From: JACRPZ01 sp040758255
GTDB taxonomy: Bacteria > Nitrospirota > Thermodesulfovibrionia > UBA6902
Direction of reading: 5' to 3'
Assembly (NCBI GenBank): GCA_040758255.1
Contig: JBFLVX010000069.1
Coordinates: 1-11,880, forward strand
Length of the DNA stretch: 11,880 nucleotides
Shown: positions 5,262 to 11,880 of the stretch, piece after piece
Layout: each line of letters begins with the position of its first letter
How positions within the stretch are numbered: position 1 is the stretch's first letter
Notes under the pieces: generated by a model
Databases searched by the model: none
Told to the model about the DNA's origin: nothing
What the model saw: only the letters and a program-made list of their open reading frames with translations
Position numbers and translations under genes: made by a program

Positions 5262-6121
5262 TCGGTCTCCGGAGTTTCTGAAGCGGGAAGCTCAGCAGCC
5301 GGAGTTATTCCCGTAACAGTTTTCTGCGGGTTCATAATCCAGATTACACCGAATATATCCTCCTGATATGCCTTTGCAAGGCCAAGCCTGCTGAGCTCAA
5401 GAAGAGCGAGGAATGTAACAATAAGCGTGATCTTGGTATAGCCTTCCTCAAAGAGGTCGAGGAACCTTACCGCGTCCTCTTTTTCAAGCCGCTCCATTAT
5501 GAAGTTTATCTTATCTGAAACAGTTAACGTCTCGCGCGTTATTTCAAGAACATGCGCAGGCGCCTTTTTCAGAAGAATTTTAAAAGCAGAGATCAGATCA
5601 AATACGCTCACTTCAAAAAGCGAGGGTTCCTCATCAAGGCTGAGGTCAATACCCCCCTCCTCTGTAAGGCTCCTGTGGTAAATATTCTTCCAGATATCCT
5701 CCCTGCTTCTGAGATGAGTTGACGCTTCTTTAAACCTCTTGTATTCAAGAAGCCTTTGAACAAGCTCTGCCCTTGGGTCCTCTATAGGCTCTTCACTCTC
5801 CTTAATATCAGGAGGCAGAAGGGTCTTGGATTTTATATGTATGAGGGTTGCAGCCATCACAAGGAAATCACCGGCAATATCAAGGTTCAGCTCCTGCATA
5901 AGTTCAATGTACTCCATGTACTGATGTGTTATCTGAACTATCGGGATATCGTAGATATCTATCTTGTTATCTTTTATAAGATGAAGCAGGAGGTCGAGCG
6001 GGCCTTCAAAGACAGGCAGCTTAAAACGAATACCGGTGGAAACCTCCGCATCAGTTCCGGAGGCGAGAGCGGACGGCGGTGTTTCAGAATGCGGCTCTTC
6101 TGTGCGTGCTATGTCTGACAT
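5258..6121 (-). CDS. scpA: Segregation and condensation protein A (kleisin of SMC complex)
   Basis: ScpA bridges the SMC ATPase heads and, with ScpB, forms bacterial condensin, which organises origins and helps chromosome segregation. The 287-aa protein has the family start 'FKLPVFEGPLDLLLHLI' (33-49), then 'DIYDIPIVQITHQYMEYI', 'LVMAATLIHIKSKTLLPP' (87-104), a central acidic linker, and a C-terminal winged helix (231-262, 'ITLIVTFLALLELSRLGLAK'). Residues 1-31 form an acidic, Ser/Pro-rich extension longer than usual, but no later Met is available before the conserved core. There is no clear Shine-Dalgarno. scpB, the usual downstream partner, is absent here because the next gene is convergent. 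It is divergent from dnaA across 271 bases. Confidence 0.93.
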   Translation of the reverse strand: MSDIARTEEPHSETPPSALASGTDAEVSTGIRFKLPVFEGPLDLLLHLIKDNKIDIYDIPIVQITHQYMEYIELMQELNLDIAGDFLVMAATLIHIKSKTLLPPDIKESEEPIEDPRAELVQRLLEYKRFKEASTHLRSREDIWKNIYHRSLTEEGGIDLSLDEEPSLFEVSVFDLISAFKILLKKAPAHVLEITRETLTVSDKINFIMERLEKEDAVRFLDLFEEGYTKITLIVTFLALLELSRLGLAKAYQEDIFGVIWIMNPQKTVTGITPAAELPASETPETD

Positions 6122-6129
6122 CGGTTCAT

Positions 6130-6158
6130 ATTATACCACGCAATGTAATAAGTGGCTA
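6130..6158 (-). promoter_or_regulatory. Probable scpA promoter
   Basis: On the minus strand a perfect TATAAT (6135-6130) is preceded at 17 bases by TAGCCA (6158-6153), a 4/6 match to TTGACA. The -10 lies only 9 bases before the scpA ATG (6121), so this transcript too would have almost no leader, in line with the lack of a Shine-Dalgarno. Confidence 0.45.
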
Positions 6159-6263
6159 TAATAAAATTATTGAAAAATGCGAAGGCTGACAGCCGCCTCT
6201 TTCAGCCCGATTACCGCTTTTTCCCTGTGCCGGTTTTCCCTTCTATCGGACATAAAAAATAGC

Positions 6264-6298
6264 TTGCTTATGATGACAGGCATCAGATATAATATCTA
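6264..6298 (+). promoter_or_regulatory. Probable dnaA promoter with palindrome over the -10
   Basis: TTGCTT (6264-6269) and TATAAT (6288-6293) are 18 bases apart. The -10 lies in a 13-base palindrome, AGATATAATATCT (6286-6298). Transcription would start near 6300, giving a leader of about 93 bases that contains two DnaA-box-like sites. Confidence 0.5.
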
Positions 6299-6312
6299 AC
6301 CTTTCAGCAGGT

Positions 6313-6343
6313 TTATCAACAACTTACAAACAGGTGTTAATAA
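6313..6343. promoter_or_regulatory. Two weak DnaA boxes in inverted orientation
   Basis: TTATCAACA (6313-6321) differs by one base from the consensus TTATCCACA. TGTTAATAA (6335-6343) is TTATTAACA on the other strand, two bases off. They face each other 13 bases apart, followed by an AT-rich stretch (6358-6380). This suits DnaA autoregulation and could be part of oriC, but two weak boxes alone do not prove an origin. Confidence 0.4.
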
Positions 6344-6392
6344 CTGCCAAGGCCGCCTTTTTATTAAATTCGATTATATATGCAGGGGAATA

Positions 6393-7736
6393 ATGAGTAT
6401 AGAAGAAGCTTGGGGAAAAACCGTTGAATCCATAGAGTCAAAAGTCGGCGCTCAGACATTTGAATTATGGTTCAGGCCTATTAAATTATTAGAGCTTCAA
6501 AACCAGAATGCCGTACTCGAAGTTCCGAACAGGTTCTTCAGGGAATGGATTGATGACCATTACCCGGGGCTGATTGCAGAGACGCTTCAGAAGTTTCTCA
6601 AGAAAGAGATTGCTGTCAAATTCAAGGTTACTGAAAAAGATGATGATCCGGCCCACAGAAAGATTGAGAAAGGGCGCGAAGACAGAAGGGCTAAACTCGC
6701 AAACCGCGGCATCTTCCTTAACCCAAAATTTGTATTTAAGACCTTTGTAGTCGGGCCGAGCAATCAGTTCGCCCATGCAGCGGCAGGGGCGGTTGCCAAT
6801 TCACCGGGCAAGACATATAACCCTCTGTTTATCTACGGCGGGGTCGGCCTGGGTAAAACGCATCTCATGAATGCGATAGGCAACTTAGTGATAGATAAAC
6901 AACCGGATGCCAGGATGCTGTATGCGCCTGCCGAGCAGTTTATGAATGAATTTGTCTTCTCCATGAGAAACGACAAGATGGATAAATTTAAGGATAAGTA
7001 CAGAAACCTTGATGTGCTTCTTATTGATGATATCCAGTTCATCGCGGGCAAGAGCGGAACGCAGGAGGAGCTCTTTCATACATTCAACGCCCTTTATGAC
7101 TCTCACAAGCAGATCGTCTTTTCAAGCGACAGGCCGCCAAAAGATATCTCTCCGATTACCGAGAGGCTGAGGTCCAGATTCGGCATGGGGCTGATTGCGG
7201 ATATCCAGCTTCCTGATATTGAGACGAAGATGGCTATATTAGGCAAAAAGAGCGAGATAGAGGGCATTGACCTGCCGGGGGATGTTATCAGTTTTTTAGC
7301 ACACAGCATCAAATCAAATATCAGGGACCTCGAGGCATGCATGATAAGGCTTGGAGCGCACTCTTCTCTCTCAGGCAAAGAGATAACCGTTGAGATGACA
7401 AAAAGCGTTTTGAAAGACCTGATCCATGAAGAGGTAAAGGCGCTCTCCTCAGATTTCATACAGAAGGCCGTATGTGAATACTACGGGCTGAAGCCTCATG
7501 AGATAAAGGCCAAAAAGAGAACAAGGGACATTGCGTTCCCAAGGCAGGTTGCAATGTATTTAATCAAGGCACTGACCGATTTTTCGCTCAGCGACATCGG
7601 TAAGAGCTTTGGCGGCAAGGATCATTCAACAGTGATACACGCATGCAAACTGATCGAGAAACGCAGGAAAGAGGATGAGGAATTTAACAAGAAAATAGAT
7701 TACCTGATAAACAAGATAAAAATCTCTGTTATGTAA
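6393..7736 (+). CDS. dnaA: Chromosomal replication initiator protein DnaA
   Basis: DnaA binds DnaA boxes at oriC, oligomerises with ATP, melts the origin and loads the helicase. The 447-aa protein has domain I (1-70, with the 'TFELWFRPI' signature), a short linker (75-108), the AAA+ domain with Walker A GGVGLGKT (149-156), Walker B VLLIDD (208-213), the arginine-finger region RLRSRF (258-263), and a C-terminal DNA-binding helix-turn-helix with the family signature GGKDHSTV (407-414; the usual form is GGRDHSTV). Start chosen at ATG 6393, with AGGGGA (6384-6389) four bases upstream. It lies 32 bases before dnaN, so the two are probably co-transcribed. The leader contains DnaA-box-like sites, suggesting autoregulation. 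Confidence 0.98.
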   Translation: MSIEEAWGKTVESIESKVGAQTFELWFRPIKLLELQNQNAVLEVPNRFFREWIDDHYPGLIAETLQKFLKKEIAVKFKVTEKDDDPAHRKIEKGREDRRAKLANRGIFLNPKFVFKTFVVGPSNQFAHAAAGAVANSPGKTYNPLFIYGGVGLGKTHLMNAIGNLVIDKQPDARMLYAPAEQFMNEFVFSMRNDKMDKFKDKYRNLDVLLIDDIQFIAGKSGTQEELFHTFNALYDSHKQIVFSSDRPPKDISPITERLRSRFGMGLIADIQLPDIETKMAILGKKSEIEGIDLPGDVISFLAHSIKSNIRDLEACMIRLGAHSSLSGKEITVEMTKSVLKDLIHEEVKALSSDFIQKAVCEYYGLKPHEIKAKKRTRDIAFPRQVAMYLIKALTDFSLSDIGKSFGGKDHSTVIHACKLIEKRRKEDEEFNKKIDYLINKIKISVM

Positions 7737-7768
7737 GGTTTAATGAATCATTGAACCGGGAGGGGAAA

Positions 7769-8878
7769 ATGAAGCTCAAGATAGAAAAAATAGAAATACA
7801 GGCGGCGCTGCAAAGCATTCAGGGAATAGTCGATAAGAAGACAACCATGCCTATCCTCAGCCATTTTTTGCTGAAGGTCGGCAAGACAGCGTCCCTGCTG
7901 GCTACTGACCTTGATATTGCGCTTAAAGGCCCTATTGACGCAGAGATAATCGAGAAGGGAAGCCTCTGCATCCCGGCGAGAAAACTCTTTGAGATTGCGA
8001 GGGAAGTGGAAGGTGACATACTGATAGAGTCTCAGGAGAATAACTGGCTTAAAGTTACCTCCGGGAAAAGCACCTTTAAATTAATGGGGCTTCCTGAAGC
8101 AGAATATCCTGCTCTGCCTGAGATACCGGCGGGACAAGAGGAGCTTAAAATAAATGCTGAAATACTCAGGGAGATGATAGAGAAGACAATTTACGCGACA
8201 GGGGAAAGCGATACGAGATACACACTGAACGGCCTCCTGATGCATTTTATCCCCAAGAAGAAGAATATTGAACTAAAAGTTGTCGGCACTGACGGACACA
8301 GGCTCTCCATGGTCACAAAAAATATTGATGGGACACTCTCTGAGGAAAAGAAGCTCATACTGCCAAAGAAGGCTGCTATGGAGCTGAGGAGACTGCTTGA
8401 AGGCGCTTCCGGCAGCATAAGCCTCAGCCTTGATAAAAACCATATCTTCTTTGTTATTGACAGCCTTGTGCTTACCTCAAGGCTTATAGAGGGCACATAT
8501 CCAAACTACGAGCAGGTTATCCCCAAGGACAATGAAAAGCAGGTTACGCTTGACAAGACAACATTTTTAAAGGCGCTGAAAAGGATCTCGATCATGAGCA
8601 GAGAGCGCACAAATGCAGTGCGGTTTGACCTTGAATCCGGGAAGGTGACCCTAAGCTCCATTAACCCTGATGTGGGCGAGGCAAGGGAAGAGATGGCAGC
8701 TCAGTACAAAGGGGATGATATATCCATTGGATATAATGCCCGCTACCTCATTGATGCAGTCCAGTCAATGGACGGGGAGTCAATGAAGATCGAGCTTCAG
8801 GAACCGCTGAGCCCTTCCCTTCTGCTTGAGGCGGAAGAGAAGGGATGTAAATGTGTAATCATGCCGATGCGGGTGTGA
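7769..8878 (+). CDS. dnaN: DNA polymerase III beta subunit, sliding clamp
   Basis: The clamp dimer encircles DNA and tethers polymerase III, MutS, ligase and Hda-type proteins. The 369-aa length is close to the E. coli clamp (366). Family marks are 'MPILSHFLL' near the N-terminus, 'LATDLDIAL', 'GLPEAEYPALPEI', 'GTDGHRLSMV', 'EGTYPNYEQVIP' and the C-terminal 'CVIMPMRV', part of the peptide-binding pocket. I place the start at ATG 7769, preceded by a strong GGGAGGGG (7758-7765 area). A TTG at 7751 would add six residues and overlap this binding site, so it is rejected. recF does not follow; the next gene is gyrB after 221 bases. Confidence 0.97.
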   Translation: MKLKIEKIEIQAALQSIQGIVDKKTTMPILSHFLLKVGKTASLLATDLDIALKGPIDAEIIEKGSLCIPARKLFEIAREVEGDILIESQENNWLKVTSGKSTFKLMGLPEAEYPALPEIPAGQEELKINAEILREMIEKTIYATGESDTRYTLNGLLMHFIPKKKNIELKVVGTDGHRLSMVTKNIDGTLSEEKKLILPKKAAMELRRLLEGASGSISLSLDKNHIFFVIDSLVLTSRLIEGTYPNYEQVIPKDNEKQVTLDKTTFLKALKRISIMSRERTNAVRFDLESGKVTLSSINPDVGEAREEMAAQYKGDDISIGYNARYLIDAVQSMDGESMKIELQEPLSPSLLLEAEEKGCKCVIMPMRV

Positions 8879-8887
8879 TTCAAAGAG

Positions 8888-8914
8888 AAGCAAGAAATAG
8901 GAAGTGGAACTCAG
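8888..8914 (+). repeat. Degenerate 7-base repeat array after dnaN
   Basis: Units AAGCAAG (8888), AAATAGG (8895), AAGTGG (8902, one base short) and AACTCAG (8908) follow each other directly, starting 10 bases after the dnaN stop. The same unit type recurs after gyrB (11492-11540), suggesting a dispersed heptad repeat. Confidence 0.45.
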
Positions 8915-8926
8915 ATATTAAATCAG

Positions 8927-9078
8927 GAAAATGCAGACATTGCTCAAAAATTTATTTAACTCGATGGTTTATTTAAATTATCTTTATTTGTTATATGTAT
9001 AACAATATCCCTGCAACTATCAGTGAAATGTACACAAAGGTATCGAAAAATAAATTTTTTCTCAACATCTGCATTTTC
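8927..9078. repeat. Large inverted repeat in the dnaN-gyrB spacer
   Basis: Left arm 8927-8957 and right arm 9048-9078 are inverted copies, 26 of 31 positions identical. They begin with a perfect 11-base match (GAAAATGCAGA and TCTGCATTTTC) and end with AAATTTATTT-type tracts. TCGAT (8961-8965) and ATCGA (9042-9046) extend the pairing inward. The 90-base centre holds the palindrome at 8988-9005. It could be a MITE-like insertion, a gyrB control region, or part of an origin; no transposase or target duplication is evident. Confidence 0.6.
8988..9005. promoter_or_regulatory. Perfect AT-rich palindrome upstream of gyrB
   Basis: TTGTTATA (8988-8995) and TATAACAA (8998-9005) are perfect inverted copies around TG. 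It sits near the centre of the larger inverted repeat and about 95 bases before the gyrB ATG. TATAAC (8998-9003) could serve as a -10, but no good -35 is present. Operator-like; the binding protein is unknown. Confidence 0.45.
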
Positions 9079-9099
9079 TAAGGGTACGAAAGGGAATAA

Positions 9100-11493
9100 A
9101 TGGAAGATAAGAAAACAAAGGCGCCGGAGGAATACGGCGCGGACTCAATAAAGGTGCTGAAGGGGCTTGAGGCTGTCAGGAAGAGGCCAGCCATGTATAT
9201 AGGAAGCACAAGCATTGACGGGCTTCACCATCTTGTCTATGAGGTTATAGACAACAGCGTTGACGAGGCGCTTGCGGGTTTCTGCAGCGAGATAAGCGTC
9301 ACCATCAATATGGACGGGAGCGCTACCGTTATTGACAATGGCAGGGGCATCCCTACAGGACTGCATCCCGGGGACTCCAAGAAAAGATCTGCCGCCGAGA
9401 TCGCCCTTACAGAACTTCACGCGGGCGGTAAGTTCGAGAGCAAGGCATACACAATATCAGGAGGGCTTCACGGCGTCGGCGTATCGGTTGTAAACGCTCT
9501 CTCTGAATGGCTTGACCTCGAGGTGAAGCAGAACGGCGAAGTCTGGGAGCAGCATTATAAAAGGGGCGTCCCAACAGATAAGCTCACGCAAGTAGGAAAC
9601 ACCAAAAGCAGGGGGACCAAGATAACCTTTAAGCCGGACGCGGAGATATTTGAAAATGTGGAATTCAGCTACGATACTCTCTCAAACAGGTTCAGGGAGA
9701 TCGCGTTTCTGAACAGGGGCCTCAAGATCAGCATTACTGATGAGAGGAGCGGCAAGGAGCAGACCTTCTTCTATAGCGGAGGCATTATATCGTTTGTAGA
9801 ACATCTCAACAAGAACAAGAACCTTCTTCATCCAAAGCCGGTTTATGTAATAAAGGAGAAAGACGGCATCACAGCGGAGGTTGCGCTTCAGTATAATGAC
9901 GGCTATTCCGAGACCCTCTACTCATTTGCTAATAATATCAATACCAAAGAGGGCGGAACCCATCTCGTGGGCTTTAAATCCGCGCTTACAAGAACAGCCA
10001 ACAGCTACGCAACCTCCAACAACCTCATAACATCAAAGGAATCCCTGACAGGCGATGACATCAGGGAAGGCCTGACAGCGGTTGTGAGCGTCAAGCTCCC
10101 GGAGCCGCAGTTTGAAGGCCAGACAAAGACAAAGCTTGGCAACAGCGAGATGAAGGGTATAGTGGAATCGCTGGTCAATGATTCATTGGGCAATTATTTT
10201 GAGCAGAACCCGGCTGTAGCCAGAAAGATAATAGAGAAGGCGATCCAGGCTTTAAGGGCCAGGGAGGCCGCAAGAAAGGCAAGAGACCTCACAAGGAGAA
10301 AGGGCGCGCTTGAGAATACGGGGCTCCCAGGAAAACTTGCAGACTGCGCTGAGAAAGACCCGGCACTGAGCGAGATATATATTGTTGAGGGAGACTCCGC
10401 GGGAGGCTCCGCAAAACAGGGCCGGGACCGGCAGAATATGGCGATACTGCCCCTGAAGGGAAAGATACTCAATGTTGAAAAGGCGCGCTTTGACAAGATG
10501 CTCAATTCCGATGAGATAAGGATCCTGATAACCGCTCTGGGCACCGGCATAGGCGCAGAGGACTTTGACATTGCAAAGGCCCGTTACCATAAGATAATTA
10601 TTATGACTGACGCTGATGTGGACGGAGCGCATATCAGGACCCTCCTCCTCACCTTCTTCTTCAGGCAGATGCCCCAGATAATAGAGAAGGGTTATCTCTT
10701 TATCGCCCAGCCGCCCCTCTTCAGGGTAAAGAAAGGCAAGTCCGAACGGTACATACAGGACGAGAGCACACTCGAAGATATGCTCTTTGAACTTGCCGCA
10801 GAGGATATAGAGATCCGCGTGAACGGCGGCTCTTTGACCGGCAAAGATATAATCCCTTACATAAAGAAGCTTTCAAAGTTCTCAAAGCTTATCGAGTGGT
10901 TCGCCAGAAGGAAGATAGATACGGATGCGATCAAACTCCTTATCGCTCTTGATGTTCAGAGGGATACACTAAAAGACGAAAAGCAGATAAATGCGCTGAT
11001 CGCGAGTCTCAGGAAGAAACTCCCGCTCATTTCTGAAAAGATCGAGCCTGACGAAGAGCATCAGGCATTCAGGATTGAACTTCAGAGAGACGGACTCAAG
11101 CTTATCGTGGACAATGAGTTTTTATCATCGCCTGATTTCAGGGAGCTCAAGAGTCTCCGCGCATCGCTTAAGGACCTCGGAGACCCGCCGTATAAAATAA
11201 AAGACAACGATGCTATTAAAGAATTTGGGAGCACAAGAGACCTCTTTGAGCACATACTCTCCATAGCAAAAAAAGGCATAAGCATACAGAGATATAAGGG
11301 GCTCGGCGAAATGAACCCGCAGCAGCTCTGGGAGACGACGATGGATCCGAAGAAGAGGACGCTGATGCAGGTGAGCGTCGAAGATTCTGTAAAGGCAGAG
11401 GAGATATTCACTATCCTCATGGGCGACAGTGTAGAGCCGAGAAAAGAGTTCATTGAAAAGCACGCGCTTGAGGTAAGAAATCTGGACATATAA
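9100..11493 (+). CDS. gyrB: DNA gyrase subunit B
   Basis: GyrB is the ATPase subunit of the A2B2 gyrase that introduces negative supercoils. The 797-aa protein has the GHKL ATPase (catalytic Glu48 in 'YEVIDNSVDEAL', the 'DNGRGIPTG' motif near 79-87, 'GGLHGVGVSVVNALS' 121-135), a transducer domain, and the TOPRIM fold (EGDSAGGSAKQGRDR from 430, PLKGKILNVEKAR, and metal-binding DADVD at 504-508). An insert of about 165 residues separates 'FRVKKGKSERYI' from 'IQRYKGLGEMNPQQLWET' (729 onward). E. coli GyrB (804 aa) has such an insert; many Gram-positive GyrBs (about 640 aa) do not. Start at ATG 9100 with AAAGGG (9089-9094) five bases upstream. It is followed by gyrA after 96 bases and preceded by a spacer with nested inverted repeats. 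Confidence 0.97.
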   Translation: MEDKKTKAPEEYGADSIKVLKGLEAVRKRPAMYIGSTSIDGLHHLVYEVIDNSVDEALAGFCSEISVTINMDGSATVIDNGRGIPTGLHPGDSKKRSAAEIALTELHAGGKFESKAYTISGGLHGVGVSVVNALSEWLDLEVKQNGEVWEQHYKRGVPTDKLTQVGNTKSRGTKITFKPDAEIFENVEFSYDTLSNRFREIAFLNRGLKISITDERSGKEQTFFYSGGIISFVEHLNKNKNLLHPKPVYVIKEKDGITAEVALQYNDGYSETLYSFANNINTKEGGTHLVGFKSALTRTANSYATSNNLITSKESLTGDDIREGLTAVVSVKLPEPQFEGQTKTKLGNSEMKGIVESLVNDSLGNYFEQNPAVARKIIEKAIQALRAREAARKARDLTRRKGALENTGLPGKLADCAEKDPALSEIYIVEGDSAGGSAKQGRDRQNMAILPLKGKILNVEKARFDKMLNSDEIRILITALGTGIGAEDFDIAKARYHKIIIMTDADVDGAHIRTLLLTFFFRQMPQIIEKGYLFIAQPPLFRVKKGKSERYIQDESTLEDMLFELAAEDIEIRVNGGSLTGKDIIPYIKKLSKFSKLIEWFARRKIDTDAIKLLIALDVQRDTLKDEKQINALIASLRKKLPLISEKIEPDEEHQAFRIELQRDGLKLIVDNEFLSSPDFRELKSLRASLKDLGDPPYKIKDNDAIKEFGSTRDLFEHILSIAKKGISIQRYKGLGEMNPQQLWETTMDPKKRTLMQVSVEDSVKAEEIFTILMGDSVEPRKEFIEKHALEVRNLDI

Positions 11494-11572
11494 ATAGGAA
11501 CTGGGAAATAGGAACTAAGAAGTAAGAAATAACAAATTTGTCTTTTCACTTCCCAGTTCTTAGTTCTCACTT
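11492..11572. repeat. Opposed 7-base repeat arrays forming a hairpin between gyrB and gyrA
   Basis: From inside the gyrB stop codon run seven heptads: AAATAGG, AACTGGG, AAATAGG, AACTAAG, AAGTAAG, AAATAAC, AAATTTG (11492-11540). On the other strand, units AAGTGAG, AACTAAG, AACTGGG and AAGTGAA run back from 11572 to 11545. The two arrays face each other, with perfect 10-base pairing of GAACTGGGAA (11498-11507) and TTCCCAGTTC (11550-11559). The structure ends just before the gyrA binding site AAGGAG (11579-11584), so it may affect gyrA expression. Confidence 0.65.
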
Positions 11573-11589
11573 TTTCTTAAGGAGATTTA

Positions 11590-11880
11590 ATGGGAAAGAT
11601 TAATATAAACATTGAAGAAGAGATGAGAAAATCCTATCTCGATTACGCGATGAGCGTAATCGTTGGGAGGGCGCTGCCTGATGTGAGGGACGGGCTTAAG
11701 CCTGTTCAGCGCCGCATACTCTACGCAATGCTGAGAGAAGGACTTCTGCCCGGCAAGAAGCATTCAAAATGCGCCGGCGTCGTGGGTGAGGTGCTGAAGA
11801 AGTACCACCCTCACGGAGACAATGCTGTATATGACGCTCTTGTAAGGCTGGCGCAGGACTTTAACATGCGCAACGTGCTT
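11590..11880 (+). CDS. gyrA: DNA gyrase subunit A, N-terminal 97 residues (cut by window end)
   Basis: GyrA carries the DNA cleavage-religation activity of gyrase. The visible part contains 'SYLDYAMSVIVGRALPDVRDGLKPVQRRILYAM' in order and 'VVGEVLKKYHPHGD', the start of the breakage-reunion domain and quinolone region. The catalytic tyrosine lies beyond the window. In the quinolone-binding segment, Asn78 stands where E. coli has Ser83, while the acidic residue is kept (Asp82, E. coli Asp87). The close parC homologue would be hard to tell apart from 97 residues, but position directly after gyrB favours gyrA. Start at ATG 11590, with AAGGAG five bases upstream. Confidence 0.92.
   Translation, partial: MGKININIEEEMRKSYLDYAMSVIVGRALPDVRDGLKPVQRRILYAMLREGLLPGKKHSKCAGVVGEVLKKYHPHGDNAVYDALVRLAQDFNMRNVL

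Noticed and set aside
7751..7768. dnaN start at TTG 7751
   Set aside because: The six extra codons include the strong GGGAGGGG ribosome binding site, and the clamp family starts at the ATG at 7769.
11492..11572. CRISPR array
   Set aside because: Units are 7 bases, degenerate, with no spacers, and run in opposite directions; this is a heptad repeat, not CRISPR.

Overview
The window looks like a stretch of bacterial chromosome next to the replication origin, from an anaerobic-type, selenium-using Gram-negative lineage. Evidence: the dnaA-dnaN-gyrB-gyrA block, a gyrase B carrying the long insert typical of many Gram-negatives, heavy use of ATA and AGA/AGG codons, and a SelD that itself contains selenocysteine. 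Nitrospirota (Thermodesulfovibrionia-like) or a Desulfobacterota relative would fit, but this is a guess from style and gene order, not from a search.

Layout. 1-1500: one exported protein of unknown function (184-1428) with an operator-like palindrome upstream and a clean rho-independent terminator. 1570-2635: selD. The real gene starts at 1607 and reads through an in-frame TGA (Sec15) followed by a SECIS-like hairpin. A TTGACT-N17-TATCAT promoter sits so close to the ATG that the mRNA is probably leaderless. 2640-4350: two genes on the minus strand, an endonuclease/exonuclease/phosphatase-family protein and a DUF2971 protein. Each is followed by a short imperfect palindrome with attC-like architecture, so the pair reads as a small integron-cassette array with no integrase in view, abutting a palindrome just after selD. 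4348-4883: 536 bases of AT-rich non-coding DNA with two related TGACTAA/TTAGTCA palindromes and one dispersed-type inverted repeat. 4884-5261: a small HEAT-repeat protein, tail-to-tail and overlapping by 4 bases with scpA (5258-6121, minus). 6122-6392: divergent scpA/dnaA intergenic with promoters and weak DnaA boxes, a candidate origin or autoregulatory region. 6393-11880: dnaA, dnaN, gyrB and the first 97 codons of gyrA, all on the plus strand, with no recF between dnaN and gyrB.

The right half is a replication, segregation and supercoiling cluster: DnaA initiates, DnaN is the sliding clamp, GyrB/GyrA relax positive supercoils ahead of forks, and ScpA is the kleisin of the SMC condensin. 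Spacers here hold unusual structure: a 31-base inverted repeat with a nested palindrome before gyrB, and opposed 7-base repeat arrays forming a hairpin between gyrB and gyrA. The left half is accessory. Its most notable features are the Sec-containing, probably leaderless SelD and the cassette-like island. No CRISPR array, tRNA, rRNA, transposase or integrase was seen.
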